From JBCDBY01 sp039182715 (GTDB taxonomy: Bacteria; Planctomycetota; PLA2): a stretch of DNA of 6,750 bases. The notes beneath the pieces are model-generated. The model did not search any database, was not told the origin of the DNA, and saw only the letters and a list, made by a program, of their open reading frames with translations. Shown piece by piece: positions 1 to 6,257 of the stretch; positions within the stretch are counted from its first letter, which is position 1; each line of letters opens with the position of its first letter. The DNA is taken from positions 1 to 6,750 of the forward strand of contig JBCDBY010000251.1 in the NCBI GenBank assembly GCA_039182715.1, read 5' to 3'. The position numbers and the translations under genes are program-made.

Positions 1-1
1 C

Positions 2-1183
2 GACACCGAGGGCCGGACGATGGTCTTCGTCTCGCATTGCGCGTACGGCAAAGTGATGCGGACGGTGACGGCGGAGGAACGGGAGGACGCCCGGATCGTG
101 TTGGGCCGCGGGGAGACGATCGGCGGGCAGGTGCGATTCCCCGATGGTTCGCCCGCGCCGCACGTGTTCGTGGCGCTGCATGACCGGGGAAGCTGGACGC
201 GCACGGATGCGGAGGGACGGTTCGCGTTTCGCGGGCGCGCGCGCGACGACCACCAGCACCTGGTGCTCGCGCTGCACAGCCGGCAGGATCACCCGATGCA
301 GAGTGGAGGCGGAAGCTGGACCTCGTTCGAGGGACGCGCGGGCCAGACCGACCTGGACGTGGCTTTTCACCAGTGGGTCGTGGCCGCACGCGTCGTCGAC
401 GATCGGGGGAGGCCGTTTCGCTACGCCACCGTCACGGACGGCCGCTTCCGCTACCGGACCGGTGCGGACGGGATCGCGTACTTCGTGCGGGGATACGAAC
501 GGTGCCGGCTCCACGCCGTCAGCCCCGGATGCCTGAGCGAACCGGTGAACGTGCCGCGCAGCGAGGCCCCCGGGCTGGAAACGGTCACGCTCGTCATGCG
601 TCGCGACATCGTGCGCGGCGATGTCGAACTTCTGGTGCGCAATACGTCGGGGGAGATCCCGCCCGCGATCTACGTCACGGCGCGTCTGGCGGAGACGAAT
701 ACGGTTCTCCCGCTCTGGGAGAATCGTCGTCTGCCAGTCGACGAGCACGGCCGCGCGCGACTCGAAGGCCTCCCGGCCCGACACTGCAAGCTGGCGCTGC
801 AGACGCGGCCGTGGGCGAGCCGAAAGCGCTACGAGCTCGCCGTCGAGGCGAGTGTTTCGGTGCGGGCGGGCGAGACGACGACGCGCGAAGTCGTCTTTCC
901 GATGGGCGGGCGCATCCGCGTCTGGGTGCGCAACGGGCAGGACGTCAGCGTCCCTCCGCGGAGCATCGAGCTCGACGGACAACACGCCCTGTTCATGCGG
1001 ACGACCGCCGACGAGGGATCGACGATATCGACGCCGTACAACGCGCGCTCCGCCTACGTCACGCCGTGGCCCCTGCAGCCCGGCCGCTATCGCGTCTCCA
1101 TTCGGGGCGAGCAGGCGGGCGCGATCGAAGTGCGCGTCGAACCGGGCAGGACGGTCACCGCGGAGTTCATCCGCGAAGACTAG
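2..1183 (+). CDS. Carboxypeptidase-regulatory-like (beta-sandwich repeat) protein, 5' truncated
   Basis: The frame is open from the window edge (base 2) to TAG at 1181-1183. The first ATG, at 20, is probably internal, because six sensible codons (DTEGRT) precede it and there is no ribosome binding site. About 393 residues are visible. At least two modules resemble carboxypeptidase D regulatory-like domains: one near residues 40-95 with the signature TRTDAEGRFAFRG, and one near 125-195 with DDRGRPF...YRTGADGIAYF. The Gly-Arg-Phe/Tyr turn after a Thr-Asp-x-x-Gly loop is typical of this fold. A third beta-rich part follows residue 300 (GGRIRVWVRNGQ) and ends in PLQPGRYRVSIRG. Such domains are non-catalytic beta-sandwiches found in exported or surface proteins. 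The true N-terminus, and any signal peptide, lie outside the window. The overall plan matches the gene starting at 3464, so the two are probably paralogues. The specific role is unknown. Confidence 0.8.
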   Translation, partial: DTEGRTMVFVSHCAYGKVMRTVTAEEREDARIVLGRGETIGGQVRFPDGSPAPHVFVALHDRGSWTRTDAEGRFAFRGRARDDHQHLVLALHSRQDHPMQSGGGSWTSFEGRAGQTDLDVAFHQWVVAARVVDDRGRPFRYATVTDGRFRYRTGADGIAYFVRGYERCRLHAVSPGCLSEPVNVPRSEAPGLETVTLVMRRDIVRGDVELLVRNTSGEIPPAIYVTARLAETNTVLPLWENRRLPVDEHGRARLEGLPARHCKLALQTRPWASRKRYELAVEASVSVRAGETTTREVVFPMGGRIRVWVRNGQDVSVPPRSIELDGQHALFMRTTADEGSTISTPYNARSAYVTPWPLQPGRYRVSIRGEQAGAIEVRVEPGRTVTAEFIRED

Positions 1184-1737
1184 GTCTTCTTCTTTCGCGC
1201 GACCTTCTTCTTCGCCGTCTTCTTCTTGGCAGCTTCCTTCTTGGCGGCTTTCTTTTTGGTCGCCTTCTTCTTCGCCGCTTTCTTGCGCGCCGAGGCGGGG
1301 ATGCGCTTCGTGTAGAAGGCGAGATACTCGTCGACCGGCACGCGCGCCACCGCTTCGGTGATGACCTCGAGCGGCACGTCCTCCAGCTTCTTCACGCGCA
1401 CGCACGCCTTGCCCATGTCGAGGCGCTTGCCGGTCTTCTTCCAGGCGTCGACGAACCACTTCTGGTGCTTCGGCTGGCCATAGATGCACATCAGGTAGAT
1501 CCCGATGTGGCTCTTCTGCGAGGCGAGTCCCGCGAACGGAACCGGCTGCTTCGGGTCGCAGTGGTAGCCGTCGGGGTAAATGCTGTGCGGCACGAACCAG
1601 CCGGGCATGCCGTACTGAATGCCCTCCTTGTAGCCCTTGGGAAGTCCCTTGTTGATGGCGGCACGAATAGCGCGAATGGCCTTGCGGCGGTCGTCGTGGA
1701 GGGAGGCGAGGTACTCCGTCAGGTTTTTCGCGGGCAT
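1180..1737 (-). CDS. DUF1801 (YdhG-like) domain protein with Lys/Ala-rich C-terminal tail
   Basis: This encodes 185 residues starting at ATG (complement of 1735-1737), with a good Shine-Dalgarno AGAAGGAG six bases upstream. Residues 1-145 match the DUF1801/YdhG pattern as I know it: an N-terminal helical part (YLASLHDDRRKAIRAIR), the loop GYKEGIQYGMPGWFVP, the segment KSHIGIYLMCIYG, and GKACVRVKKLEDVPLEVI. The biochemical function of this family is not established. From about residue 147 the protein becomes a histone-H1-like tail of AAKKK-type repeats; 19 of the last 35 residues are lysine. Such tails in bacteria usually bind nucleic acid or polyphosphate, so a nucleoid-associated role is possible but inferred. 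The stop codon overlaps the convergent upstream gene in the shared tetranucleotide CTAG. The gene diverges from the rlmN-like gene. Confidence 0.88.
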   Translation of the reverse strand: MPAKNLTEYLASLHDDRRKAIRAIRAAINKGLPKGYKEGIQYGMPGWFVPHSIYPDGYHCDPKQPVPFAGLASQKSHIGIYLMCIYGQPKHQKWFVDAWKKTGKRLDMGKACVRVKKLEDVPLEVITEAVARVPVDEYLAFYTKRIPASARKKAAKKKATKKKAAKKEAAKKKTAKKKVARKKKT

Positions 1738-1743
1738 GGAAGG

Positions 1744-1751
1744 CTCCTTCT
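1744..1751 (-). promoter_or_regulatory. Ribosome binding site of the DUF1801 gene
   Basis: Read on the minus strand this is AGAAGGAG, followed by a six-base spacer and ATG at 1737. It is one of the two strong Shine-Dalgarno sequences in the window and fixes the start of the DUF1801 protein. Confidence 0.8.
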
Positions 1752-1766
1752 GCGGCGGATCTTACC

Positions 1767-1850
1767 GGGGAGGCCGGGGGCTGGGGGCCGGGAGCCGGGG
1801 GCTCGGACTTCTTGGCCCTTGGCTCCTGGCCCCTAGCCCCTGGCCTTCCT
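1767..1850 (+). repeat. 40-bp inverted repeat built from heptanucleotide units (large hairpin)
   Basis: Bases 1767-1806 pair with 1811-1850 around a 4-base loop (ACTT, 1807-1810). By hand count, 30 pairs are Watson-Crick, 9 are G-U wobbles if the plus strand is RNA, and one (1804/1813) is a mismatch. The left arm contains five heptads: GGCCGGG, GGCTGGG, GGCCGGG, AGCCGGG, GGCTCGG (1772-1806). The right arm carries the inverted version (CCTGGCC-, CCTAGCC-type units). In minus-strand RNA the wobbles would be A-C mismatches, so the structure is stronger in plus-strand RNA. It fills most of the 124-base gap between the divergent DUF1801 and rlmN-like genes and ends 11 bases before the GTG start. 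It may be a dispersed intergenic repeat, a transcription attenuator or a translational control hairpin; the sequence alone does not decide. Confidence 0.85.
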
Positions 1851-1861
1851 AGACTCCTCCT

Positions 1862-2929
1862 GTGCCCCACCCCCACCTCCGCGACCTTGCCATCCCCGAC
1901 CTGCTCGGGATCTTCGCGCGTGCGGGCATTGCGGAGGAGTACGCGCGCAGGCTGACGGTTGCCATGCACCGGCACGGCGCGTGGGACTGGGACGACCTGC
2001 GACTCAAGTCGGCGAAGCGCGCGGCGCTCGAGGAGGTCGCGCGGTTCGGGCCGCTGCTGACGCCGGTGCACACCCGCGTCGCGGACGACGGGACGCGCAA
2101 GGATCTCTACCGCCTCGGCTCCGGCGACGTGGTCGAGACGGTTCGCATTCGCAACCTCAAGAACCCGAGCCTCTGCGTCTCGTCGCAGGCGGGCTGCGCG
2201 CTCAGGTGCACCTTCTGTGCGACCGGGCGACTTGGCTTGCTGCAGCACATGACGCCGGGCGAGATCACCGAGTCGGTGCTGCGCCAGCCGACGCCGGTGC
2301 AGGACGTCGTCTTCATGGGCCAGGGCGAGCCGCTGCACAATTACGACGCGGTCATGACCGCCGCGATCAACCTGCAGCACCATCTCGGCGCATGCCTCTC
2401 GCGCAAGAAGATCACCATCTCGACGGTCGGGCTGATCCCGCAGATCGAGCGGTACACGCGCGAGGAGCGGCCGTGGCGGATGCACCTCTCGCTCCACTCC
2501 GCCATCCAGGAAACGCGCGAACAGCTCATCCCGGCCGCGCGCGCCAACCCGCTTCCCGACCTGCTCGACGCGATGCGCCGCTTCCAGGTCACGCGCGGCT
2601 GGCCGTGGATCACGCTGCAGTACGTCGCCATCCCCGGCGTCAACATGGACGACGATCACGTCGACGCGCTGCAGGAGCAGCTCGCGCCGCTGCGCGTGAT
2701 CCTCAACGTCATCCCGTGGAACGAAACCGGCAGCGGCTACCGCGCACCGAGCTGGGCGGAAGTGAAGGCGTTCACGACGAAGCTGCGCCGCCTCGACTGC
2801 CCGGTGAAGATCCGCTACTCCGGCGGCAAGCAGGAGGGCATGGGCTGCGGCCAGCTCTCCGGCGAAGCGATCGCGACGCCGGCGACCGGCGGCCACCTCA
2901 CCGCGCCGCCGGGGAACTTCACGGGCTGA
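1862..2929 (+). CDS. rlmN-like: RlmN/Cfr-family radical SAM RNA methyltransferase (divergent)
   Basis: This encodes 355 residues. The family methylates C2 (RlmN; 23S A2503 and some tRNA A37) or C8 (Cfr) of adenine, using a [4Fe-4S] cluster, two SAM molecules and a methyl-cysteine intermediate. The radical SAM motif CALRCTFC supplies Cys112, Cys116 and Cys119. Upstream, LCVSSQAGC carries Cys105, matching E. coli RlmN Cys118, and Glu92 sits 13 residues before it, as Glu105 does in E. coli. FMGQGEPLHNYD (151-162) is the SAM-binding GEP loop. Cys329 in GMGCGQL is the methyl-carrying cysteine. All catalytic residues are therefore present. The stretch before Cys329 (YSGGKQEGMG) departs from the usual R-x-x-x-G-x-D-I-x-A-A pattern, so the exact target is uncertain. 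GTG at 1862 is the only plausible start: an in-frame TAG lies at 1850-1852 and the protein aligns with RlmN from its first residues. No Shine-Dalgarno precedes it. Confidence 0.88.
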   Translation: MPHPHLRDLAIPDLLGIFARAGIAEEYARRLTVAMHRHGAWDWDDLRLKSAKRAALEEVARFGPLLTPVHTRVADDGTRKDLYRLGSGDVVETVRIRNLKNPSLCVSSQAGCALRCTFCATGRLGLLQHMTPGEITESVLRQPTPVQDVVFMGQGEPLHNYDAVMTAAINLQHHLGACLSRKKITISTVGLIPQIERYTREERPWRMHLSLHSAIQETREQLIPAARANPLPDLLDAMRRFQVTRGWPWITLQYVAIPGVNMDDDHVDALQEQLAPLRVILNVIPWNETGSGYRAPSWAEVKAFTTKLRRLDCPVKIRYSGGKQEGMGCGQLSGEAIATPATGGHLTAPPGNFTG

Positions 2930-2933
2930 CGCG

Positions 2934-3305
2934 TCAGAGCGCCAGCACGAGCAGCGCCGTGCTCCACGGCAGCGGCAGGGCATGAATGACGACGAGCGTC
3001 ACCGCCAGCATGCGAGCCTTGCGTCGATCGTGCTCGGATACGAACTCGCAGGAGAGAATCACCACGCCCGTCAGCAGGTACTTGAAGATCACCATGCCGG
3101 TGAACCCGTAGGCCTGCAGGACCGCGTGGGCGAGCGGGTTGACTTCCTGCGCACCGAACGAGAGCAGGATGCCGGTCAGCCAGACGTCCAGCGAGCTGGC
3201 GACGATGATCCCGAAGTACAGCCACGGGAAGCAGAGGATCCGCGAGCTCGAAGCCGGCGCGCGCGAAGTTTCGCGGTCCATCGGGCGCACAAACATCGGG
3301 GCCAT
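2934..3305 (-). CDS. Small DUF5658-like integral membrane protein
   Basis: This encodes 123 residues with three predicted membrane segments, near 28-50, 63-86 and 97-121. The signature LDVWLTGILLSFGAQEVNPL followed by FKYLLTG matches the DUF5658 pattern as I recall it: Asp in helix 1, a Gly-x-x-Glu-x-Asn-Pro loop, and Lys in helix 2. Function is unknown. Asp40, Glu54, Asn56 and Lys75 are polar residues in or beside membrane helices and may be functional (inference). The start at 3305 is the first ATG but has only a weak purine-rich leader; Met4 (3296) and Met9 (3281) are alternatives that do not affect the membrane part. The gene converges on the rlmN-like gene with four bases between the stops, and diverges from the gene at 3464. 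Confidence 0.75.
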   Translation of the reverse strand: MAPMFVRPMDRETSRAPASSSRILCFPWLYFGIIVASSLDVWLTGILLSFGAQEVNPLAHAVLQAYGFTGMVIFKYLLTGVVILSCEFVSEHDRRKARMLAVTLVVIHALPLPWSTALLVLAL

Positions 3306-3463
3306 GATTCTTGTCTATCGACCAATTCCGCGATGAAACTGTCGGTTCGCGCGCCACGGGGCCGCTCAGGCCTTAAGGCGCTGTTCATGCCTGGGATGCC
3401 GAAGGCCCCCTTTCGATCCGGAAAACTCACGGTGGCGGTGCGTCATGCGGGGCGCGACGGGCG
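3306..3463. other. Divergent intergenic region, presumed promoters
   Basis: This 158-base gap lies between the divergent DUF5658-like gene and the beta-domain protein gene, so it should hold promoters for both. I see no confident -35/-10 pair, operator palindrome or RNA structure. The only local symmetry is AGGCCTTAAGG-like sequence near 3369-3379, too short to interpret. Confidence 0.4.
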
Positions 3464-4864
3464 ATGAACACGGCACCGCGCCCCGCGTCGATGTCGCGGC
3501 ATAATGCTCGCGTGCGCCGCCTGCTGGTCTTCGCCCTGTTCGTGTCGATCGGCGTGCTTTGGTGGCTCGAGTTCGAAACGGGCACCCCACGCACGGCGAG
3601 GGAAAGGGATCCGACGACCGCAACCCGGCCCGCTGCGCAGCCGGACGCATCCACGAACGGGAAAGCGCCGGCCGCTCTGCAAGTCTTCGGACGGATCGTG
3701 CGCAAGGGGTCGGGCGAGCCCATTTCCGGAGCCGAAGTCCTCTTCGACTCGAAGTACACCGTGCGGACGGACGCACGCGGCGAGTTCACGGCGCCCCGCC
3801 GGCCGGGCCAGGACTCCGGGACATTCGAAATCCGGCACGCTGATCACGCGACGCTCTGGTCCACACGCCAACTTCGAAACGGGGTCGAGACATTCGAGCT
3901 GCCCCCGGCGCTGCGCGTGAGCGGCCGCATCGTCATGGCGGAGACGAGTCGACCGGTACCGGGCATCGGCGTGCGCGTTGGGAATCGAAGCACGCGCACC
4001 GACGCGAACGGTCGGTTCGAAACGACGGATCATCCACCCGGGAAACTGTCGGTCCGCAGCCACAACGTATCGGCCGAGATCGAAGCAGGCACGCGCAACT
4101 TCGAGCTCGGCATCGCCGGTCCCCTGCTCGTCGTGCACACGCGGGACGAGTGGGGCCAACCGCTCCCGGGCGTCCGTATCGACAACGCCCCCACGGTCTT
4201 CGGCGACGAGGCGTGCGCCCACGTCATCGTGGCCATCGACCGCAATCTCGGGGTCCAGGCGGTGGGCCGGAAGGAGGGGTATCTGCCCCAGCGCATCCTG
4301 TTCCATGCCGTCCGGGGGCCGTCCGATGTCTACGAGAAGACGGTCGTGCTGCGCGCGCTGCCGCCCTACGCCGTCACGCTGCAGGTGAGCTACGCGGACG
4401 GGGCGTCGCCCGACGTCGTTTCCGCCACGCTCGAAGGGGCGCCGGGTTCGATCCCCATCACCCGCAGGTTACCGGTCAAGAGCGGAACGGTCACGCTGCG
4501 CAACGTGCCCGACGGCGTCTTCACGCTCCAGGTCATCGGAGACCGTGATGATCTACTGCCTTTTCGCGAGCAGGTCACGATCGCACCGCACACCAAGAAC
4601 CGGGTGCGTGTCGAACTCCAACGGGGCGCCCGCATCGAAGTGCAATGGGAGGGCAAGCGCCGCGGATCCTCCCTGATTCTGCGACGCGACCAGTGGCGGG
4701 ACATTCGATTGCGCCGTCCGACCGGTGCCTTTTGGTCGGTCGATTCGGGCATCCCGTTCGGCCGCTACCGGCTGGTGGAATTGGTTGGCGGGCTCGAAGT
4801 CCGCGGCATGGACATCGATCTCCGCTCACCCGAGCCGGTCCGCGTCGACTGGCGCGAGGAATGA
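3464..4864 (+). CDS. Membrane-anchored carboxypeptidase-regulatory-like repeat protein
   Basis: This encodes 466 residues. A basic N-terminus (RHNARVRRLL) precedes one hydrophobic segment at about 19-36, fitting an uncleaved signal anchor, then a Pro/Thr/Ala-rich linker (37-70). At least two carboxypeptidase-regulatory-like domains follow: about 73-147 (GRIVRKGSGEPISGAEVLF...RTDARGEF) and 150-215 (GRIVMAETSRPVPGIGVRV...RTDANGRF). A third similar unit begins near 219 (DEWGQPLPGVRI). The C-terminal beta-rich half ends in PFGRYRLVEL and VRVDWREE, echoing the gene at the left edge. It is most likely an extracytoplasmic structural or binding protein; no catalytic motif is seen. The start is uncertain: ATG 3464, ATG 3491 and GTG 3512 are all in frame, none with a good Shine-Dalgarno, and all keep the anchor. 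The next gene starts 28 bases downstream, so co-transcription is possible. Confidence 0.82.
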   Translation: MNTAPRPASMSRHNARVRRLLVFALFVSIGVLWWLEFETGTPRTARERDPTTATRPAAQPDASTNGKAPAALQVFGRIVRKGSGEPISGAEVLFDSKYTVRTDARGEFTAPRRPGQDSGTFEIRHADHATLWSTRQLRNGVETFELPPALRVSGRIVMAETSRPVPGIGVRVGNRSTRTDANGRFETTDHPPGKLSVRSHNVSAEIEAGTRNFELGIAGPLLVVHTRDEWGQPLPGVRIDNAPTVFGDEACAHVIVAIDRNLGVQAVGRKEGYLPQRILFHAVRGPSDVYEKTVVLRALPPYAVTLQVSYADGASPDVVSATLEGAPGSIPITRRLPVKSGTVTLRNVPDGVFTLQVIGDRDDLLPFREQVTIAPHTKNRVRVELQRGARIEVQWEGKRRGSSLILRRDQWRDIRLRRPTGAFWSVDSGIPFGRYRLVELVGGLEVRGMDIDLRSPEPVRVDWREE

Positions 4865-4883
4865 CGAATGCGAGCGTCGTTCC

Positions 4884-4888
4884 AAAGG
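4884..4888 (+). promoter_or_regulatory. Weak ribosome binding site before the membrane/coiled-coil gene
   Basis: AAAGG lies four bases before ATG 4893 and thirteen before ATG 4902. Neither spacing is ideal, so the start is ambiguous by three codons. Confidence 0.4.
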
Positions 4889-4892
4889 TAAG

Positions 4893-6257
4893 ATGCAGGC
4901 GATGAGGGTCGAGAAGGAGCTGGCGCGGTTGCGCCGTCGTGTGCAGGGCGCCCTGTTCCTACGCGGCGTCGGCGAGGCGAGCCTGGTGCTCACGCTGGGC
5001 CTGGCGGTCGTGCTGCTCGCGCTGCGCTTCCTCGGCCGCCCCGTCGAACCTGCCCTCTGGTGGAGCTGGGGTCTCGCGATTCCGCCGCTCTTCGGGCTCG
5101 TGCGCGCCCTGCGCCTCGACTTCGGCGACGGCGCCGGCGCGCTCCACCTCGACCGACGCTGGGATCTCGGCGGCCTGCTGATCACCGGCATGGAGGCGGA
5201 CACCGCCGCCTGGCAGCCGGAGCTCCAGCGTCGTCTGGCCGCCGTCGAGCGCGAGCTTCCGAGCCCCCGCCTGCAGCCGCTCGTGGCGCGGATGGCCGTC
5301 CCGGGCCTCGTGCTGCTCGTCGTGCTGCTGCTGCCCGCGCCGCCCGCCGTGGCGCTCTCGGACAATCCGCTCATCGAGGATGCGCTCGAGCAGTTCGAGG
5401 AGCAGCTGGAGATCGCGCGCGAGGACGAGCTCATCGAGGAGAAGTCCGCGAAGGAGCTCGAGGCGCGCCTGCGGGAGATCCGCCAGCAGGAAGACGCGGC
5501 CGACTGGTCCGACGTCGACGCGCTCGCCAACAAGCTCGAGCACCTCAAGAATGTCGAGCGCCACAAGTCCGAGCGCATGCGCGCCGCCCTCGCCGAGCTG
5601 GCGCAGCGCGCGCGCAACGGGCAGGACGTGTCCAGCGAGATGCAGAAGTTGCTCGACGCCGCCGGCGGCGAGCAGGCCCTCGCCGAGCTGCCCGAGGAGC
5701 TGGCGAAGAAGATACGCGACGGCAACCTCGGCGCGTGCAGCGAAGGCGACCTCGCGCAGCTCGCCGAAGCACTCGAGCAGGCCGGTGCCGGGCTCGAGGC
5801 GTTCGAGGGCAAGCTGCTCGACCCCGCGCAGCTCGAAGACCTCAAGCGCCTCGTCGCCGCGCAGCAGGCCGAGCAGGGCAAAGACGGCGACCCCAAGGGG
5901 TGAGGCACGTGAGACGGCTCCGGCAAGGAGGCCCGGTCGGGTCTTCGCTCCTCCAACCAGCCCGGTCGCGGCGGCATCAACCGCGGGCGCGGCGATGCAA
6001 CACTGCAGAACAGCAACGACACCAAGGGCGACACCAGCCAGTTCGAAGCGAAGAAGCTGCCGCGCGGCCAGACGATCTCCCGCGAATGGGAAGTCGCCGG
6101 CGTGACGCGCAGCGCCCCCGAGGCGAACCCGACGCGCGACGGCGGTGCCGGCGGCCAGGCATCGGGCGGTCCGGGCGCCGCCTCGTGGCAGCGCCGGCTC
6201 GCGCCGCGTCACCGCGACGTCGTGCGCAAGTTCTTCTCCGAGAACGCGCCCAAGTAG
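4893..6257 (+). CDS. MoxR-associated membrane/coiled-coil protein; candidate selenoprotein with two in-frame UGA codons (UxxU)
   Basis: Read conventionally this is 336 residues ending at TGA 5901. Read through TGA 5901 and TGA 5910 it is 454 residues ending at TAG 6255-6257. Membrane segments lie near 29-47, 55-74 and 134-155, followed by a charged coiled-coil region (about 157-240) and an Ala/Glu/Leu-rich helical part to 330. Then comes PKG-U337-G-T-U340-DGSGK, a CxxCxGxGK-like motif with both cysteines replaced by UGA, then GRGGINRGRGDATL and a basic end RLAPRHRDVVRKFFSENAPK, which resembles C-termini I recall from planctomycetal MoxR-cluster proteins. Of the 23 sense codons after the first TGA, 20 end in G or C. 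The continuation has no ATG or GTG in frame until 6102, so it is not a separate gene. TAG 6257 overlaps the moxR Shine-Dalgarno, suggesting coupling. Selenocysteine is the favoured reading; pseudogene or error are alternatives. Function is unknown. Confidence 0.68.
5901..5912 (+). other. Tandem in-frame UGA codons in a CxxC-like position
   Basis: The twelve bases read TGA-GGC-ACG-TGA, i.e. stop-Gly-Thr-stop in the frame of the upstream 336 codons and of the downstream open frame. With Cys or Sec at the UGA positions the peptide is x-G-T-x-D-G-S-G-K, like the CxxCxGxG zinc or redox motif of DnaJ-type domains. TGA serves as an ordinary stop in three other genes here (2927, the complement of 2934, and 4862), so a global change of genetic code is unlikely. 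Confidence 0.7.
5922..5949 (+). promoter_or_regulatory. SECIS-like stem-loop 3' of the UGA pair
   Basis: An eight-pair stem (5927-5934 with 5939-5946; six Watson-Crick and two G-U pairs) closes on the four-base loop GGUC (5935-5938). Below it, an AA bulge (5925-5926) leads to three more pairs (5922-5924 with 5947-5949). The upper stem starts 14 bases after the second UGA, and the loop GU lies about 24 and 33 bases after the two UGAs. The minimal E. coli fdhF SECIS is a short hairpin about 11 bases after UGA with loop AGGUCU, in which the G and U contact SelB. The match of loop core and distance is good, but hairpins are common in GC-rich DNA. Confidence 0.5.

Noticed and set aside
373..1836. 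487-codon plus-strand frame spanning the first gene and the DUF1801 gene
   Set aside because: Shadow frame with an Arg-rich product; it runs antisense through a recognisable DUF1801 protein.
1767..1850. Simple intrinsic terminator for a flanking gene
   Set aside because: The hairpin lies upstream of both divergent genes, not after either, and no T-run follows on either strand.
1981..2985. 334-codon plus-strand frame inside the rlmN-like gene
   Set aside because: Out-of-frame reading; the overlapping frame has all RlmN catalytic motifs.
2815..3357. 180-codon minus-strand frame overlapping the DUF5658-like gene
   Set aside because: It competes with a frame that shows three membrane helices and the DUF5658 signature; its own product is Arg/Pro-rich without features.
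3443..4306. 287-codon minus-strand frame opposite the beta-domain protein
   Set aside because: Antisense shadow; the plus strand shows repeated regulatory-like domain signatures.
5901..5912. Genome-wide reassignment of UGA (to Trp or Gly)
   Set aside because: TGA ends three other genes in the window at sensible places next to neighbouring genes, and no other gene here has internal in-frame TGA.
5893..5965. Paired frameshifts that would bypass both UGAs through the +2 frame
   Set aside because: This needs two compensating indels. The alternative reading (GEARETAPARRPGRVF) has weaker G/C third-position bias (about 15 of 24 codons) than the original frame (20 of 23), and loses the CxxCxGxG-like motif. 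Not fully excluded.
4826..6034. 402-codon Ser/Arg-rich open frame on the minus strand
   Set aside because: Antisense shadow with biased composition (long Ser runs) and no domain signature.
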